Assembly: GCA_029204225.1 (NCBI GenBank)
Contig: CM055097.1
Span: 26,939,039-27,003,038 of the forward strand
Reading direction: 5' to 3'
Source: Diphasiastrum complanatum
Lineage: Eukaryota; Streptophyta; Lycopodiopsida; Lycopodiales; Lycopodiaceae
Length of the DNA: 64,000 nucleotides
Below, in pieces: positions 11,796-23,744 of the stretch (position 1 is the stretch's first letter; each line of letters opens with the position of its first letter). Below the pieces are notes generated by a model, which saw nothing but the letters and a program-made list of their open reading frames with translations, did no database searches and was not told where the DNA came from. The translations under genes were made by a program, and so were the position numbers.

Positions 11796-12852
11796 TGTTA
11801 TGTCCATGTCCAGTACAAGGGAATCGGAATTATTCCTGACGTGGATAGCCGGTCACTCCAGTTGTATGTGGTTATTAGTTATGCTACGTCATTCCGGACG
11901 TGGTCGTATTAAATAATTAATAACCATATGAGGGCCTAGACCTATAATTCGACACAGGAGCACATCCGGAATGACGTAGCATAACTAATAACCACATAAA
12001 ACTGGAATGACCGGCTATCCACGTCAGGATTAATTCCGATTCCCTTGTACAGGACATGGACATAACATTATTAAAAATCCGAGTCGTCCACAACCACAAA
12101 CAACTTTCTGAATACCTCCTTAAACTCGTCCCATGTGGTAGGTTTAGGTTGTAAGTCACGCCACCACGACGAAGCTTTACCACGGAAGAACAAAATAACA
12201 CTCTCTATCTTTTTACCACTGTAAACTTCATGACAGCTTAGGGACAGCTTCATTACATCTCTGAAAACGTCCATACCAATTCTAGGCTGAGAATTTTGAG
12301 ATCTACCCCAAGTTTAGTTCGAAAACCATCAAAAAACCTTGGTTTTTGACCAATTCTGACCAAAATTTGTGGGGGAAATCCACAAATTCAAGCCTTCAAA
12401 TCCAAATCCTTGTAATTCCATTGCATGCAAGCACCAAAAGTTCTAATTCAAGTCAAACATGGTTTCCATAGCCCATTTATGGTCCAAAAACCCCAATTTT
12501 TGGTCCAAAATCACTATCTAATCAACATTTTGACTTTTCAAACAACATGCAATCATTAAATTCTGATGACTGTAAAATAGTAAGTACAATCTGGAAAACG
12601 TACTACACCAGATCCTATGATCATTTCCTTGCAAAAACCATCAATTTTAGGTGAAAAATTCACTAAATTCATCAAAAATCCTATGATTTCCATCAAAATT
12701 CATGGAGCAAATTTACAATTATGATCATTAATTATTTAATACGACCACGTCCGAAATGACGTAGCATAAGTAATAACCACATACAACTGGAGTGACCGGC
12801 TATCCACGTCAAGAATAATTCCGATTCCCTTGTACAGGACATGGACATAACA
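11796..12852. mobile_element. 1,057-bp foldback-like insertion with long inverted repeats
   Basis: The ends are TGTTATGTCC and GGACATAACA. Both sides are flanked by the 5-bp duplication AGTGT (11791-11795 and 12853-12857). Removing it restores the copia zinc-knuckle frame. The left arm 11796-11920 is the reverse complement of the right arm 12728-12852, about 125 bp with few mismatches. A third copy of the right-arm sequence lies at about 11965-12068. Between the last two copies lies a minus-strand gag fragment. The 5-bp duplication and TG...CA ends point to an LTR-retroelement origin rather than a typical DNA transposon. The LTR may itself be palindromic (11796-12068). Confidence 0.75.
12071..12274 (-). 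pseudogene. Gypsy-type gag fragment inside the foldback insertion
   Basis: A minus-strand frame from ATG 12274 encodes 67 residues. It includes SVILFFRGKASSWWRDLQP and WDEFKEVFRKLF, the classic gag core pattern (helix, W-W, then WDEF) of plant LTR retrotransposons. It ends at a stop just before the internal repeat copy. Nothing else of gag, and no pol, is present. The insertion is therefore non-autonomous. The rest of the interior (12275-12727) is AT-rich and shows no coding. Confidence 0.6.
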
Positions 12853-14000
12853 AGTGTAATAAGAAAAAAGGAGAGCAAATGAGAGGTAACAAGCAATCAA
12901 ATTTTACTCATGATGATGATGAGAATCCAGGTGTTGTTGATTCTCTTATGATGTCATGAAGCCTTATCTCAAGTGAATGTGACATGGAGTCATGGTGAAT
13001 AGATAGTGGAGCTAGTTCACACATGACTAGTCACAAGGAATATTTCTCTTCCTCAATCACTTATAGAGGAGCCAACAAGGTGATTTAAATGGCCAATGAT
13101 GGTAAGTGTGTCGTAGAAAGCATCGATTCTATCCCTCTTTATCTCTCTACAAAGAAAAAATCAAAACTTGATAATGTTTTGTTCATTCCTACACTTTCAA
13201 AGAATCTTAAGTGTTCAAAGAATGATAGATATGGCCACCAAGTAGAATGAAATGGCGATGCTTGTCTCATTAAGAAGGAAGAAATCTTGATTGCTAAAGG
13301 CATTACAACCTTAATGCTAGTGTGTTGTTTAATCAAAGGGGTCTGATGGCAAAGGAGGAGATGTCATTGATGGCATCTAATGAAAAGTCTCTTTGACTTC
13401 CTTATACTAGATATACTACCAAATCTAAAGTGCCTCTTGAGATTGTTCACTATGATGTTCATTATGCTAGTTGTGATGATACCAGACTAAGGACTTGAAG
13501 GATGTTGTTCTTCTACAATTTTTCATAGCAAGTCCAAGAAAGCCATTTCTTTGGTAGAATACAAAGTAGAGAGTCTTACGTTTGATGACATTGTAAATGA
13601 TAATGAGGTTATCCTATAAGACATGTCCTACATCTTTGATTAGAAGTTCATCTATGGATACAAATGTTTCTTCAAGTTTTATTTATGATCAAGTAGTTGA
13701 GGACAACAATGTTGTTTCAATGACTTCTAATATTCAAAAAGAGGTTTCTTCTTCCTTTTATTATGCAATCATTAGGAGGGAGTGATATGAAGAAAAGGAG
13801 TGGTTTTTGGTATCTCTTCACCAACTCAAAGGGGTCTATGGTTGTGAAGGGATCTTCAAGCATGACCAAGATGGCCAGAAGTTGGTGGAAGAAGACTACA
13901 TGGAGCAACTCGAGGTGCACATTCTTCTAAGCAAGGAGGACCTGGTTTGTGGACTTATTGAGGGTCTATGGATTCAAGATGGCATCAAGGAGTAGGTTGG

Positions 14001-14497
14001 ATACTCATCTTCAGACCCTTCTATTTTGATAGAAATCATAGCATCTCTCTTTCGTTTTATGATGGCCACATTGTATTCAATATAATAATGAAACGAGATT
14101 TGACAAGGTCTTGAGTGATCTTAGTCAAATGATTAAGAGAGAGTATTGTCAAAGGTTTAGATCTCAAAATATTGTTATGAACAAAAGCCTTGATGTCTTT
14201 ATGAAAGATCATGAGGTTGACCTTCAAGTGCTTCATCAACACCAAGAGGAGATTGGCAATATGGAGCAAGGGGCGATCAACAAGCAACCCAAAGCTCAAA
14301 TCAAGAGTAACTTGTTTTTGCAGACCTTTGAAGACCTAAGTAAGGGTAAAGAAATAGCAAGAAAGTGCATTCTTATCTTACCTTAGTTATCTCATCTCAT
14401 GTTTGAGCGAAGTCATGTCAATGAGTTGATATTGCCAAGCTTTGATTAAACTAGTTTCATTATTTTACATCCTTTGGAACTTGGAGATGAACATTTT
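14001..14497. other. Unassigned sequence between copia remnant and C3
   Basis: AT-rich sequence. Short open frames are present (for example 14111-14386, Lys/Gln-rich), but none matches a family I recognise. It may be more decayed copia sequence. Confidence 0.3.
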
Positions 14498-15234
14498 GTT
14501 GATTGTTTGGAGGCCGTCCAGCGCCTTACTTCATCACCATTTTCAGCGGTTTTTCCATCATTTTGCCAGACATTTGTGGATCTTACTAGCTGCTGCCCAG
14601 CACCCATTTTCAGCTTGGATCTTCAGCATTTTCAGCTGGATCTTCAGCTCTCTCTCTCTCTCTCTCTCTCACTTATTTTGCAGATTATCACTATCGTTTG
14701 GAGGAGGACTAGCGCCCTACTGCTGCCGACCTACTGCCCATTTTCCAGCCCACCATCACCTACTTCTAGCACCCTACTTTACTTTCCATTTGTTGTCCAC
14801 AACTCAACCTATTTGTACTCTTTCCCAGCCCCCCTCTTTGCATTGTGTCCACCTTTTCTCTACTGATTTTCCAGCTTTGCTTGTTGACTGCCTAACCCTC
14901 TCTTTTTGGCACTCACCTTCCTTATTTGGCTGTCCATTTTCCAGCCATCTACTCCACTACTTGCTACTTCTTTCTCTTATTATTTGGTTGCTTTACAGGC
15001 CCCTCTTACCTCTATTTGGTGGCTGCCCGGTATCTCTCCATTTTACTACCGTTTTCAGCACACTTTCGTTTGCAGTTGCGAGGTACTACTTACACTATTT
15101 ATCATTTCCCTCTTTTTCTTTAGCGGGCTTTGTCACGTCTTCTCATTGGCGTACCTGTTGTGACGACTTACGTCCTCTCCTTCAGTTCGTCCACTTAATT
15201 AGCGTCTTGTCTCGCATTTCGTATTTTCCTCATT

Positions 15235-16887
15235 ATGACACATTCACCTACCCCGAGTGAGACTTTGCAGGAGAACCTATCCGATCAGTTTCGTCCCATG
15301 GATGATATCCTTTCTAGCCTCGCTCTACGCATAGATACGGTTATGACCGGCTTTGCCACTATGCAGTCACAGATTGATTCTTTACAGCCCCATGGTCCTG
15401 GTAAAGCTCCTGTTTATCCTCCATTTGGGACTCCCCCTCAATTTGGATTTCCATCTTCTTCTGCTAGTCAGCCTGATGGTGGACAGTTCCTTCCACCTAA
15501 CCCACCTCCTGGTTTCTTTCCACGTCCCACAGTTCTCGAGCCACACTATGCTCGAGATTTTCATGATAGGGTACAACGCTCGCTACCTATTTTGGTTCCT
15601 CTGACGGGGACTTATTAGAGAATTGGTTTGCCAAGCTTGACACAAATTTTCAGATTTACCCTAAGACTGATCCTCAGAAGATCCAGTTGGCTGCTTTACA
15701 CTTAGAAGGTCGTGCTACCACGTGGTGGCGGGTCTATCGAGCTGATCCTGATCGAGAAGGACTCCTACCTTTTGTCGTGACCTCCGTCATGCTATGATTG
15801 ATCCTCAATAGCTCAACCGCCAACGTGATACATTCCGTAGTCTCACTCAGACCAGTAATCTTGCTTCCTATACAGATCAGTTTATGGAGCTTTCTTATCT
15901 TTTCACAGATCTACAGCCCACTGAGCTTATTTCTCGTTTATTGTTGGGCTTCGTGGTGCCTTACGTTATGATGTTTCTTCTTTCCGTCCTCTCACACTTG
16001 TTGAGGCGATGTCTCTTGCCAGTACTTTACAGCATAAGTACTCTGACATCTTCCCTTGCTGCTTCTCCCGACCCCGTCCTTCTGCTTCATCTTTTCCACA
16101 TTTCTCCATTCTAGTTATCCTTTGTCAGGATGATCTCTCTATGCTCCATGTTTCCTGGCATATCGCTTGCTTTTCCATGCTATTACAGCGTGCTTGTCAT
16201 CATGCTTATGTTCCTACTCCTTGGTGCTGGTATTCCGATGCTGCTATCTTTTCTTGGGGCACCTATATCCCGAAGTTGTCAAATGTCCATGCATGTTCAT
16301 CCATTGATGATTAAGCCTTTGCATGTCATTGGAAACCATGTTTGATGGTTACATGTATGATGCGGCTATTCGCGATGAGTATCTATCTCTTTTCTAGCTT
16401 CCTTATTGGCTTCCTGTTGTTGATGCAGTTCTACCTTCTCGAGCTTTTTGGATACCTTGGTATGATGTCCCTATCTTTTGGGCTGATCCTCTACTATCTT
16501 GGGCATTACGGATACCTTGGCATTCATGGTTGCTGCTTGATCATCTTCTTGGTTCCTTGGCATTCTTGGTTGTTCCATATTGCTTGGTTTCAGATGACGT
16601 GGCCGAGATGTTCCCTTCGTCGCCACGATGTTGATCATGAGTTGTTCCCTTTCTTACCAGCTACCATTCACCAGATTCGCCTTCACCATAGTCAACGCCA
16701 CCGGCAGATTCAGTTTTTGGTCCAATGGGATAGTCGTCTTGTTGAGGAGGCCACATGGGAGCCTATTGATGTCTTTTATCATACACCATCACTTGCGGAT
16801 CAGGCTCGTGCTCTTGCTGCACTTGTTGATACGTCTGCATCAGATCCTGCTCTAGTTGTTGATGCACCAGGGCTTGCTGTTGTTTGA
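15235..16887 (+). pseudogene. C3 gag / X / chromodomain fusion, broken
   Basis: The gag ATG at 15235 opens with MTHSPTPSETLQENLSDQF and a Pro-rich stretch. A frameshift near 15580 and further breaks near 15780-15810 interrupt gag. The gag core motifs (ENWFAKLDT, ATTWWRVY) are readable in other frames. Gag sequence ends near 16095 and continues without a stop into X sequence until 16314. After more frame changes the same element ends in a chromodomain (about 16660-16770, QFLVQWDSRLVEEATWEP) and a stop at 16885-16887. The zinc knuckle and all pol enzymes are absent. It could only move with proteins supplied by another element. Confidence 0.75.
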
Positions 16888-16932
16888 TCCAGTTTCTTTT
16901 TGGCAGTTGAGTCTTTTTTTCATGTCAGAGAG

Positions 16933-17341
16933 AGTTATGGACTCAGCTCATTACATTCGCCACGTCCATTTACATTTACTTTACTTTATGCATAAGCAGG
17001 CCTTGAGCCCTTTTTTATTCATTATTGACACTTAGACTATATGGTTGGCCTTGGGCCTTATTATTCATTATTTGGACATTTGGACATATTACTAGAGAGT
17101 GGGGGCCTTCTTGGAGGGTGCACTATTATCGCTCCCAGTTGGGCCCTAACCACTCGAAGCTTCCTTTTAGGGCTTCCTCTAGGCTATAAGTAGGGAATCT
17201 GTGTCATTCATTACTCAACTGATGATATTCATCTCTCTCTTTAGTCTCCTTAATCTTTATTTCCTGCTTCTAGGGTTAAGTCTTGCTAATGTGATGCTTT
17301 CATAGCTTAGCTCTAGATCAATAGTGGTTGCATTTGTAACT
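16933..17341 (+). repeat. C3 3' LTR
   Basis: This is a 409-bp LTR starting AGTTATGGAC and ending TTGTAACT. It is shorter than the 443-bp C1 and C2 LTRs mainly because it has only one copy of a 31-bp unit (AGTCTTGCTTATGTG...) that the others carry twice in tandem. Confidence 0.85.
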
Positions 17342-18185
17342 CTATCTTATAGAGATATCAAAGAAGGAAGCATAGAGAAACTCGCCTATCATCAATATAT
17401 ATTCCTTTTTGTGTTGCATTTTCATCTCATTATGTAAAATTGATATAAACGATAGTGAAACATCCAATATGGACGGTATTCTCTATATCAATTATGATAT
17501 GTTTTGTCTTTGTCATAAGATCAAAGAGAAAAGGTATATTCTTAAGAAGGAGCTAATTCTTAAGAATGAGCAAAGTTATATTGTTCAAATAGCAAATTAC
17601 ATTTATGAGGGAGTGTGGAAAATAGTAAATCCTAACTTGATAATTTGAGGCCTAATGTGGTAGGCCAAGTTCTAGTTGCTCAAAATGGTATTTCCCACCT
17701 TAATAATTGAATTTGGAAGTTTAGGGAGACAAAGATGTCAAAGTGTCTTATTTTATTGGTTAGAAATGAGGTGGAAGTTAGACCTTTGAAATTAGTCAAG
17801 ATTGTCTTTCATCTTTATCAAGGGTGCACATTGATTAGGCAAGATGAATAGATGGACCGCTCTATTAGTCTACTAGGGCAATATGTGAGCTCTCTACATT
17901 ATATAAGAGGCTCATTTGTACAAATTTTAGAGAGAGAGAGTTGGAAGCTAGTTGAAGCTTCTTTGTGACAAGTGAATCCATTGGCAAGGTGCTTGGTTGT
18001 AGTAAAAGCTTTTCATATTGATGTATTGAGTTGATTTGAGACTCCCACAACCTAATACAAGTTTATGAGGTTCAATCCATTGCTTTACAAGTTTCCTATG
18101 TATTTGATTCACAATCTTTATGTCATTTGATTTGCTTTGCTAAATGAAAGTGCTCGTCTAACATTGTGTAGGTTTTGTAATGTAC
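17342..18185. other. Unassigned AT-rich region with a possible LTR
   Basis: No gene is supported. At about 17608-17620 the sequence ATGAGGGAGTGTGG could be a polypurine tract and LTR start. A TATA-like stretch (ATTATATAAGAGG, near 17897) followed by a GAGAGAGAG run resembles a copia LTR. No partner copy exists in the window, so this is weak. Confidence 0.3.
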
Positions 18186-18199
18186 AATCACTTTGGTCA

Positions 18200-18560
18200 T
18201 CAGTCCTTGATATGTTTTGATCTTAATCACCCTAGACCTGGAGAAAGTACTTCAAAAAGCACCTGTATAACTGACTTTCCAACCCTACTAGCCCAGGTAT
18301 CTCTTGTTCACTTATGTACTTCCAGCCCCAAGGAGTCCTTACTTTCTACTACCATCAACGAGACTTTAAGTTGATATGTCTTTGAAGGAACTATTATTGT
18401 AGGCTTCATTGACTCCCGTATCAAGCTCGTCAATCAAACGTTGCAACCAGGTGATGTCATTTTGGTTCCCATAACTATGGCTTCCTAGTTTGATTATTTG
18501 TCAAGTTGAAAATTGGGAACCGGGATCATTATAGTTTGGGCAGAACTGCATGGTCCATTT
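18200..18560 (+). pseudogene. Germin-like protein (cupin) gene fragment
   Basis: The clearest part, about 18379-18480, encodes FEGTIIVGFIDSRIKLVNQT then LQPGDVILVP. This matches the pattern of the cupin 2 motif region in plant germin-like proteins (EGT, VGF, then L-PGDVFVFP). Upstream, in another frame, are residues like MYFQPQGVLTFYYHQRDF, resembling the preceding cupin 1 strand, with the metal-binding HTHPRA motif degraded. Stops follow the PGDV block. It is a broken fragment with frameshifts. Germin-like proteins are secreted apoplastic manganese enzymes, but this copy lacks the ligands. Element A2 inserted at its downstream edge. Confidence 0.45.
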
Positions 18561-18581
18561 TATTCCTGGATAGAGAGTTTA

Positions 18582-18939
18582 TGTAAGAGTTCCTAACACC
18601 ACAGTAGGGCAAACACTAACTGATCCACCCAACCTTGCCTACTCCCTGATATAGAGTAAGCCCCTCCTAGCCCAGTGTGAGGACTGGTAGCATGCTACTG
18701 CCAAGTGTCGGCCACGTGGCACTGGCGTGGCCGACTGCACGTCGGGACCCAACTGGGGGCCCTGTCAGCAGGATAGGGTCCCTAGGCTGTGTTAGGCCCG
18801 CCATGGCTATGGACCGTGCTGGGGCACACTACTCACACTGTCTTGCCCTGTTGGTCATGTACACTGGACACGACCCTGACTGTGGTATCTGACCTATCTG
18901 TGTTCTCTAGAGTTCGGCACTGGTTACGAGCTCGTAACA
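18582..18939 (-). repeat. Element A2 3' LTR
   Basis: 358 bp. Relative to the 5' LTR at 24494-24851 it shows a few substitutions plus one 11-bp core in opposite orientation: GTCAGCAGGAT at 18764-18774 on plus, versus ATCCTGCTGAC at 24676-24686. Confidence 0.95.
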
Positions 18940-18953
18940 CTCCCTCCCCCTTA
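18940..18953 (-). other. A2 polypurine tract
   Basis: On the minus strand AAGGGGGAGGGAG follows the stop codon and abuts the 3' LTR, as in A1. Confidence 0.8.
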
Positions 18954-21900
18954 AGAACCGTCTTGGTCCTCTAAGACAAAGTCCGGAAAAATCTTGCGAA
19001 GGACGCTGCCTCTTTCCCAAGTGGCATTCTCAACAGGCTGATCATTCCACTTAACCAGATATTCTCGGTATAGAGTATGACGAGTCTGCGTCTCTCTACT
19101 ATCAAAAATTTCCTCTGGTTCATGTGGAGGTTGCTGAGGATCCAATGGGAGAACTAGAACACTGTCCCCTACCAGATTGTCTGATCTGGTTAAGGCTTTT
19201 CGTAACTGACTTACATGAAAGACTGGAAAAACCTTACTGCTGTGTGGGAGTTCTAGTTCATAGGGGACCTCGCCTAGTCTCCTACTGATGGTAAAGGGAC
19301 CACAATACCTTGGAGACAACTTAGCACACACTCCTGATTTGAGGGTTTTAGAGTCAACTGGGACTCTCAAGTAGACTTTCTCACCAGTGGAGAACTGCAC
19401 ATCCCGTCTGTGTGGATTTGCATAATGCCTGGCTCGATCCTGGGACTGCCTAATGCTACGCTTAGCATGTTCTATCATTTGGTTTAGGTCCTCTAAAAAG
19501 TTTCTGGCTGCTTCAACTTTTTCTTTTTCTTGTTTAAACCCTACAGCTGTGGGTGAGCGTGGCTGAAAACCGTACATCAGCATAAATGGGCTGTATCCCG
19601 TAGCTGAATGTTTGGTACTGTTATAAGCAAACTCTAATATCGAGAGATACTCCTCCCAATTAGTCTGCTTCTTGCTAACGTATGCACGAAGCATATCCTC
19701 CAGCACTTGATTTACCCTTTCTGTTTGACCATCCGTCTGAGGATGGTCGGTGGTACTCATATTAAGTTCAGTATGGAGATGATGGAATACTGCCCTCCAA
19801 AAATTTCCAGTGAACTTACTGTCCCGGTCGTTGACTATGCCGGAAGGTAGACCGTACAATTTAAATAGCCCGTCTACAAACAACCTCGCTAACTCTGGAG
19901 CTCTAACGGTTGTTTTGGTCGGAATGAAATGAGCCATTTTGGTCAGACGGTCAACTGTGACCCATATAGCGTCATTACCCTTTTGGGTTTTAGGTTGGCC
20001 TACTATAAAATCCATGGAGATACTCTCCCATTTACCAGCTGGTATTTCTAAGGGATGCAACAACCCTCCTGCCTTTAAACGCTCTGCTTTATTTACTTGA
20101 CATTTCTGGCAATTGGTTACATACTGCTGGACGTCCTTTTTTATACTGGGCCAGAAAAATTGCCTACGAAGAAGCTCATAGGTCTTCTGTATGCCTGGGT
20201 GTCCCGCGCTAGGATTGTCATGACATTCATATAGGACCTGTTGCCTATAATCCTCTGAATTGGGGACACATACTCTATCTCTATAGTGCAAGTACTCATC
20301 CTGAATGGAATACTGTTTCCATTTGAATCCTTGAGTCAACTGACCCTCAACCACTGGGGTTTGCTTGGGTAATACAGGCTCAGAATCCTCAACGTCATCT
20401 GACGACATATACTCGGACTCATCATCATCCTCAACGGAAGCTGCCGTATTCTTGGATGAAATGGCACCAGCCCCGGGAACTGGTTCTGGAGTCTGTAACT
20501 GTCTGCTCTGGACTGAGTTCCAGATAGTAGAGAAGAATGCATCATGCTGGCATTTCCCCCTCAAGGACTCGAGTAACTCATTACGAATCTGGGCAAAACT
20601 CAGCTCGTTTGTCATAGGCATTCTGCTAAGGGCATCTGCCACTGTATTGAATTTTCCACGTCTATATCTGATAGACATGTCAAACTCTTGGATCAACTCT
20701 GCCCAACGAGCTTTCCGACCTCTAAGCTCAGGTTGATTGCAAAGGTATCTGAGACTCTCATGGTCTGTCAGGACCTCAAAGTTGGCACCATACAAATAAT
20801 GCCTCCAAGTCTTAAGGGCATGGACTATAGAAAAGAGTTCCTTTTCATAGGCACTGTACCTAGTCTGAGCTGGCTCGAGTTTTTTACTCTCGAACGCAAC
20901 AGGTCGTCCACCCTAAGTTAGCACAACACCTACTGCAAAGTCGCTAGCATCTGTTTCGACCACAAATGGCTGATTGGGGTCGACGACTTTTAAAACTGGT
21001 GCTGTAGCTAAGGCTGTTTTGAGAGCATCAAAGCTCTCCTGCTGTGCGGACTCCCAAATGAACTCCTTTCCCTTCCCCTTAAGGAGATTTGTCATAGGAA
21101 CTGCTATCTGAGCATATTCCTTGATAAATCGTCTGTAATATCCCGCCAGACCAAGAAAGATCTGAAGTTCCAAAATATTCTGAGGTCTCAGCCAACTGAG
21201 TACGACTTTAACCTTATTTGGGTCCATCTTAATCCCATCTTAAGAGATAATGTGACCCAAATATGCTACTTCTTCAACGAAGAATTCACACTTGGATTGT
21301 TTAGCATAGAGCTTATGCTTTCTGAGCAGTCGAAACACCTTTCTGAGGTGTTTTAGATGCTCCTTCCTCGTTTTGCTGTAAACGAGGATGTCATCTAGAA
21401 ATACAACTAGAAACTTACCCAAGTATGGTCTGAGGACACTGTTCATCAAGGTCATAAAGGTAGCTGGAGCATTTGTGAGCCCAAATGGCATCACCTTAAA
21501 CTCATAACGACCGTGACGAGTCCTAAAAGCTGTTTTCGAGACATCTTCCGATTTTATACGGACTTGATGATATCCCGATCTAAGGTCTATTTTACTGAAA
21601 AACTTAGCCCCGTCGAGTTGATCAAACAACTCGTCTGCCCGAGGCATAGGGTATTTATTCTTAATTGTGACTTTATTGAGGGCTCTATAATCTACGCAAA
21701 GACGCATAGACCCCTCTGTCTTTTTCACCAATAGGACTGGTGAGACCCATGGTGAACTACTGGTCTGAATTTGGCCTTTCCCAAGATAGTCTGTTAACTG
21801 CCTAGTTATTTCTTCATCCTCTGTTCGGCTGACCCGATACGGAGGTTTAGAAACAGGTGTTGTACCTGGTACTAGGTTTATTACATGATCTACCTCTCTG

Positions 21901-23744
21901 CTAGGTGGTAAACCATGTGGCAAATCTTCAGGAAAAACATTTTTAAATTTAGACAATAAAGTTTCTAATTTACTGATTTTCTGCTGAATAGGACTGGAAA
22001 TAGAAACTTCAGGAATAAACTGAAAGTCACATAAGAATACCTGATGGTCTTCATCTCCGATTAGCTGACAGAGCTCTGAACTGCAGACCATAGGGCTGTT
22101 GGGAACATCATGCTCCCCATGCAACTGGATCTCTCGGCCTTTTTGCTGAAAGCTGAGGGTGTTCTCCTGATAGTTTCTGTGGAGGGAAGGTCCTAAACTA
22201 TAGAGCCAATCTCTCCCGAGAACAATGTCTGTTTGATCCAGGTGCATTATCTGAAAGTTTATTTCATCTTGGTACCCCTGAATACCAAGATTTAACTTAC
22301 TTACCATAGTTTCCCATATTTTTTTATCTTCACCCTTAGCTAATGAAACTATGTACCTATGCTGACTAGGTACTTCTGGTAGTTTAAGCTTTTTAACCAG
22401 GGTGTAGTTCATGAAATTATGGGTTGCCCCATCATCAACCATAACTCTTACTGACTGGTTACCAACTTTCCCATGCATACGTACTAGGTCATGCGGCCCA
22501 AAGCTGAAGGGTCTCGCTAGCATTGCAGAGGTCAGCTGGCAACAATGTTCATGATCTTCATGATACACTTTGATCTCGGAAGCTGCCGAGTCACTGGGGA
22601 AACATACAGTCTGAACAAGATGAACTTGTTTTTTATCTTTCTTATCTTTTTTAGTGAAAGGCCCCTTGGGACACTGTCTGACTGTGTGTCCCTTGCCCAT
22701 ACACACAAAGCACAAACGTTCTTGTTTGGCTTTCTCAAAATCATCTGGTTTTAAGGGCTGTATGAGTGAAGGGCGTTTCTGAGGAGCTTCACCTTTAAAT
22801 TTATCTCCTTTCTTTCTTTTTAAAAATTTCTTTTTAAATTGAAAGTCTTTCTGAGAAGGCTGCTCAGAAAGTGGTTGTTGTCTCGCCTTCTTCCTACCCA
22901 CTGAATCATCATAGATTTGAGCATATCTGAGGGCTTGCTCAAGGGTAGTAGGCGAGTTTCTCTGGACCTCTACTTTATATTCATCTTTGAGGCCACGGAC
23001 AAATCCCCTGATTTTCTGATAGTCATCCATATTTTTAATCTTTAAAATTGCTTCTCGATACTGCGAGATGTATTGGATGAGGGATTTATCCATTACTGTT
23101 CTTTCCCAGGCTTCCCAGGCTCTATCCAGTTCATTTTCTGGTAGAAATTCTCTTAGGAAAGCTTCTTCAAAAGCTTTCCATGACCGGGGAGTCTGCCTAG
23201 TCTCCTGGAGATTTAACCACCACTTATAGGCCATAGGCCCTAAGGAAAGACTGGCCTCAATTGCTTGCAAATGGTCAGGGGTCTGTTTAAGAGCATGAAT
23301 GTTCTTCCATTTGCTGAGGAAGGTTTGTAGAATATCTGCATTTCTATCCTTCTCTTCCCCATTAAAAGTAGGAGGCTTTAAATCTTTAAAAACACTGGGG
23401 TGAGACCGTAAAGTCTCACCCGAAACTGATGGAAGTGGAGAAGGGGATAACTGAGAAGTGGAGGGAAGGCTTCCTTTCGCGGAACTCAAAATTAAGTTTT
23501 TGAGTTCAGCGAACGAGTCGTCCACACTGGACTTGAAATTGGCTAATGCCAACTTCAGTTCATCCACTTCTGTTACCAATTGGAGAAACTGCTCCTTGGT
23601 AACCAGTTCATCGAGTTCTTCGGCGAACTGTTCCTGTTCTTCCACTTCCATGGGTTCCTTCCCTTTCCTGTAAGCCAAGGCTTCTGTTTCAAGTTCGTCG
23701 AAGCCTCTCACCTGGGGTTGATCAGGTCCCTGAGGAGTGGTCAT
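18951..23744 (-). pseudogene. Gypsy element A2 gag-pol polyprotein (two nonsense codons)
   Basis: One frame of 1,597 codons runs from ATG at 23744 to a stop at 18951. The N-terminus is acidic, followed by the gag core (WWLNLQETR region). The zinc knuckle is near residue 343 ([14 protein letters not shown]) and the protease near 435 (DDGATHNF). RT has [10 protein letters not shown] near 780, then RNase H. The integrase has HHCC near 1170-1215 and its core from about 1240. The C-terminal chromodomain is near 1540-1580 (EYLVKWND, ENATWE). The breaks are TAA at 21240-21242 and TAG at 20913-20915, both single-base changes relative to A1. There are no frameshifts. The protein would otherwise copy the element RNA and integrate it, with the chromodomain steering integration toward heterochromatin (known for this family). 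Confidence 0.95.

Larger units (their letters stand above)
11690..14000 (+). pseudogene. Decayed Ty1/copia gag-protease-integrase region
   Basis: A CCHC zinc knuckle of copia type (CFFCGKKGHYFYEC) is encoded at about 11740-11790. The reading frame is interrupted at 11796 and resumes at 12858 with a Lys-rich stretch. At about 13000-13060 the protease region reads IDSGASSHMTSHKEYF, a typical copia DSGA active site. A block at 13170-13210 reads LDNVLFIPTLSKNL, a copia motif that follows the protease. From 13380 to 13500 there are weak integrase-like residues (PLEIVHYDV). Many stops and shifts are present. RT and RNase H are not recognisable here. The coding potential from 13590 to 14000 is uncertain. 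Confidence 0.7.
14498..17341 (+). mobile_element. Gypsy derivative C3 (5' LTR absent)
   Basis: This is the third copy of the C family. It starts inside the leader (a GGAGGC-GTCCAGCGCC block near 14508), so the 5' LTR and primer site are missing. It holds gag, a stretch of the family's unknown X sequence, the chromodomain and a 3' LTR. There is no protease, RT, RNase H or integrase core. The X sequence at about 16097-16640 matches C1 at about 33020-33395. Confidence 0.8.

Noticed and set aside
14442-15260. Long Leu/Ser/Phe-rich frame of 272 codons
   Set aside because: It lies in the C3 leader, which is CT-rich and untranslated in the other C copies. The gag start is at 15235.
20365-20736. Open frame of 123 codons opposite A2 RNase H/integrase, also seen opposite A1 at 4381-4752
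   Set aside because: It is antisense to a well-supported coding region, and conservation follows from the sense strand.
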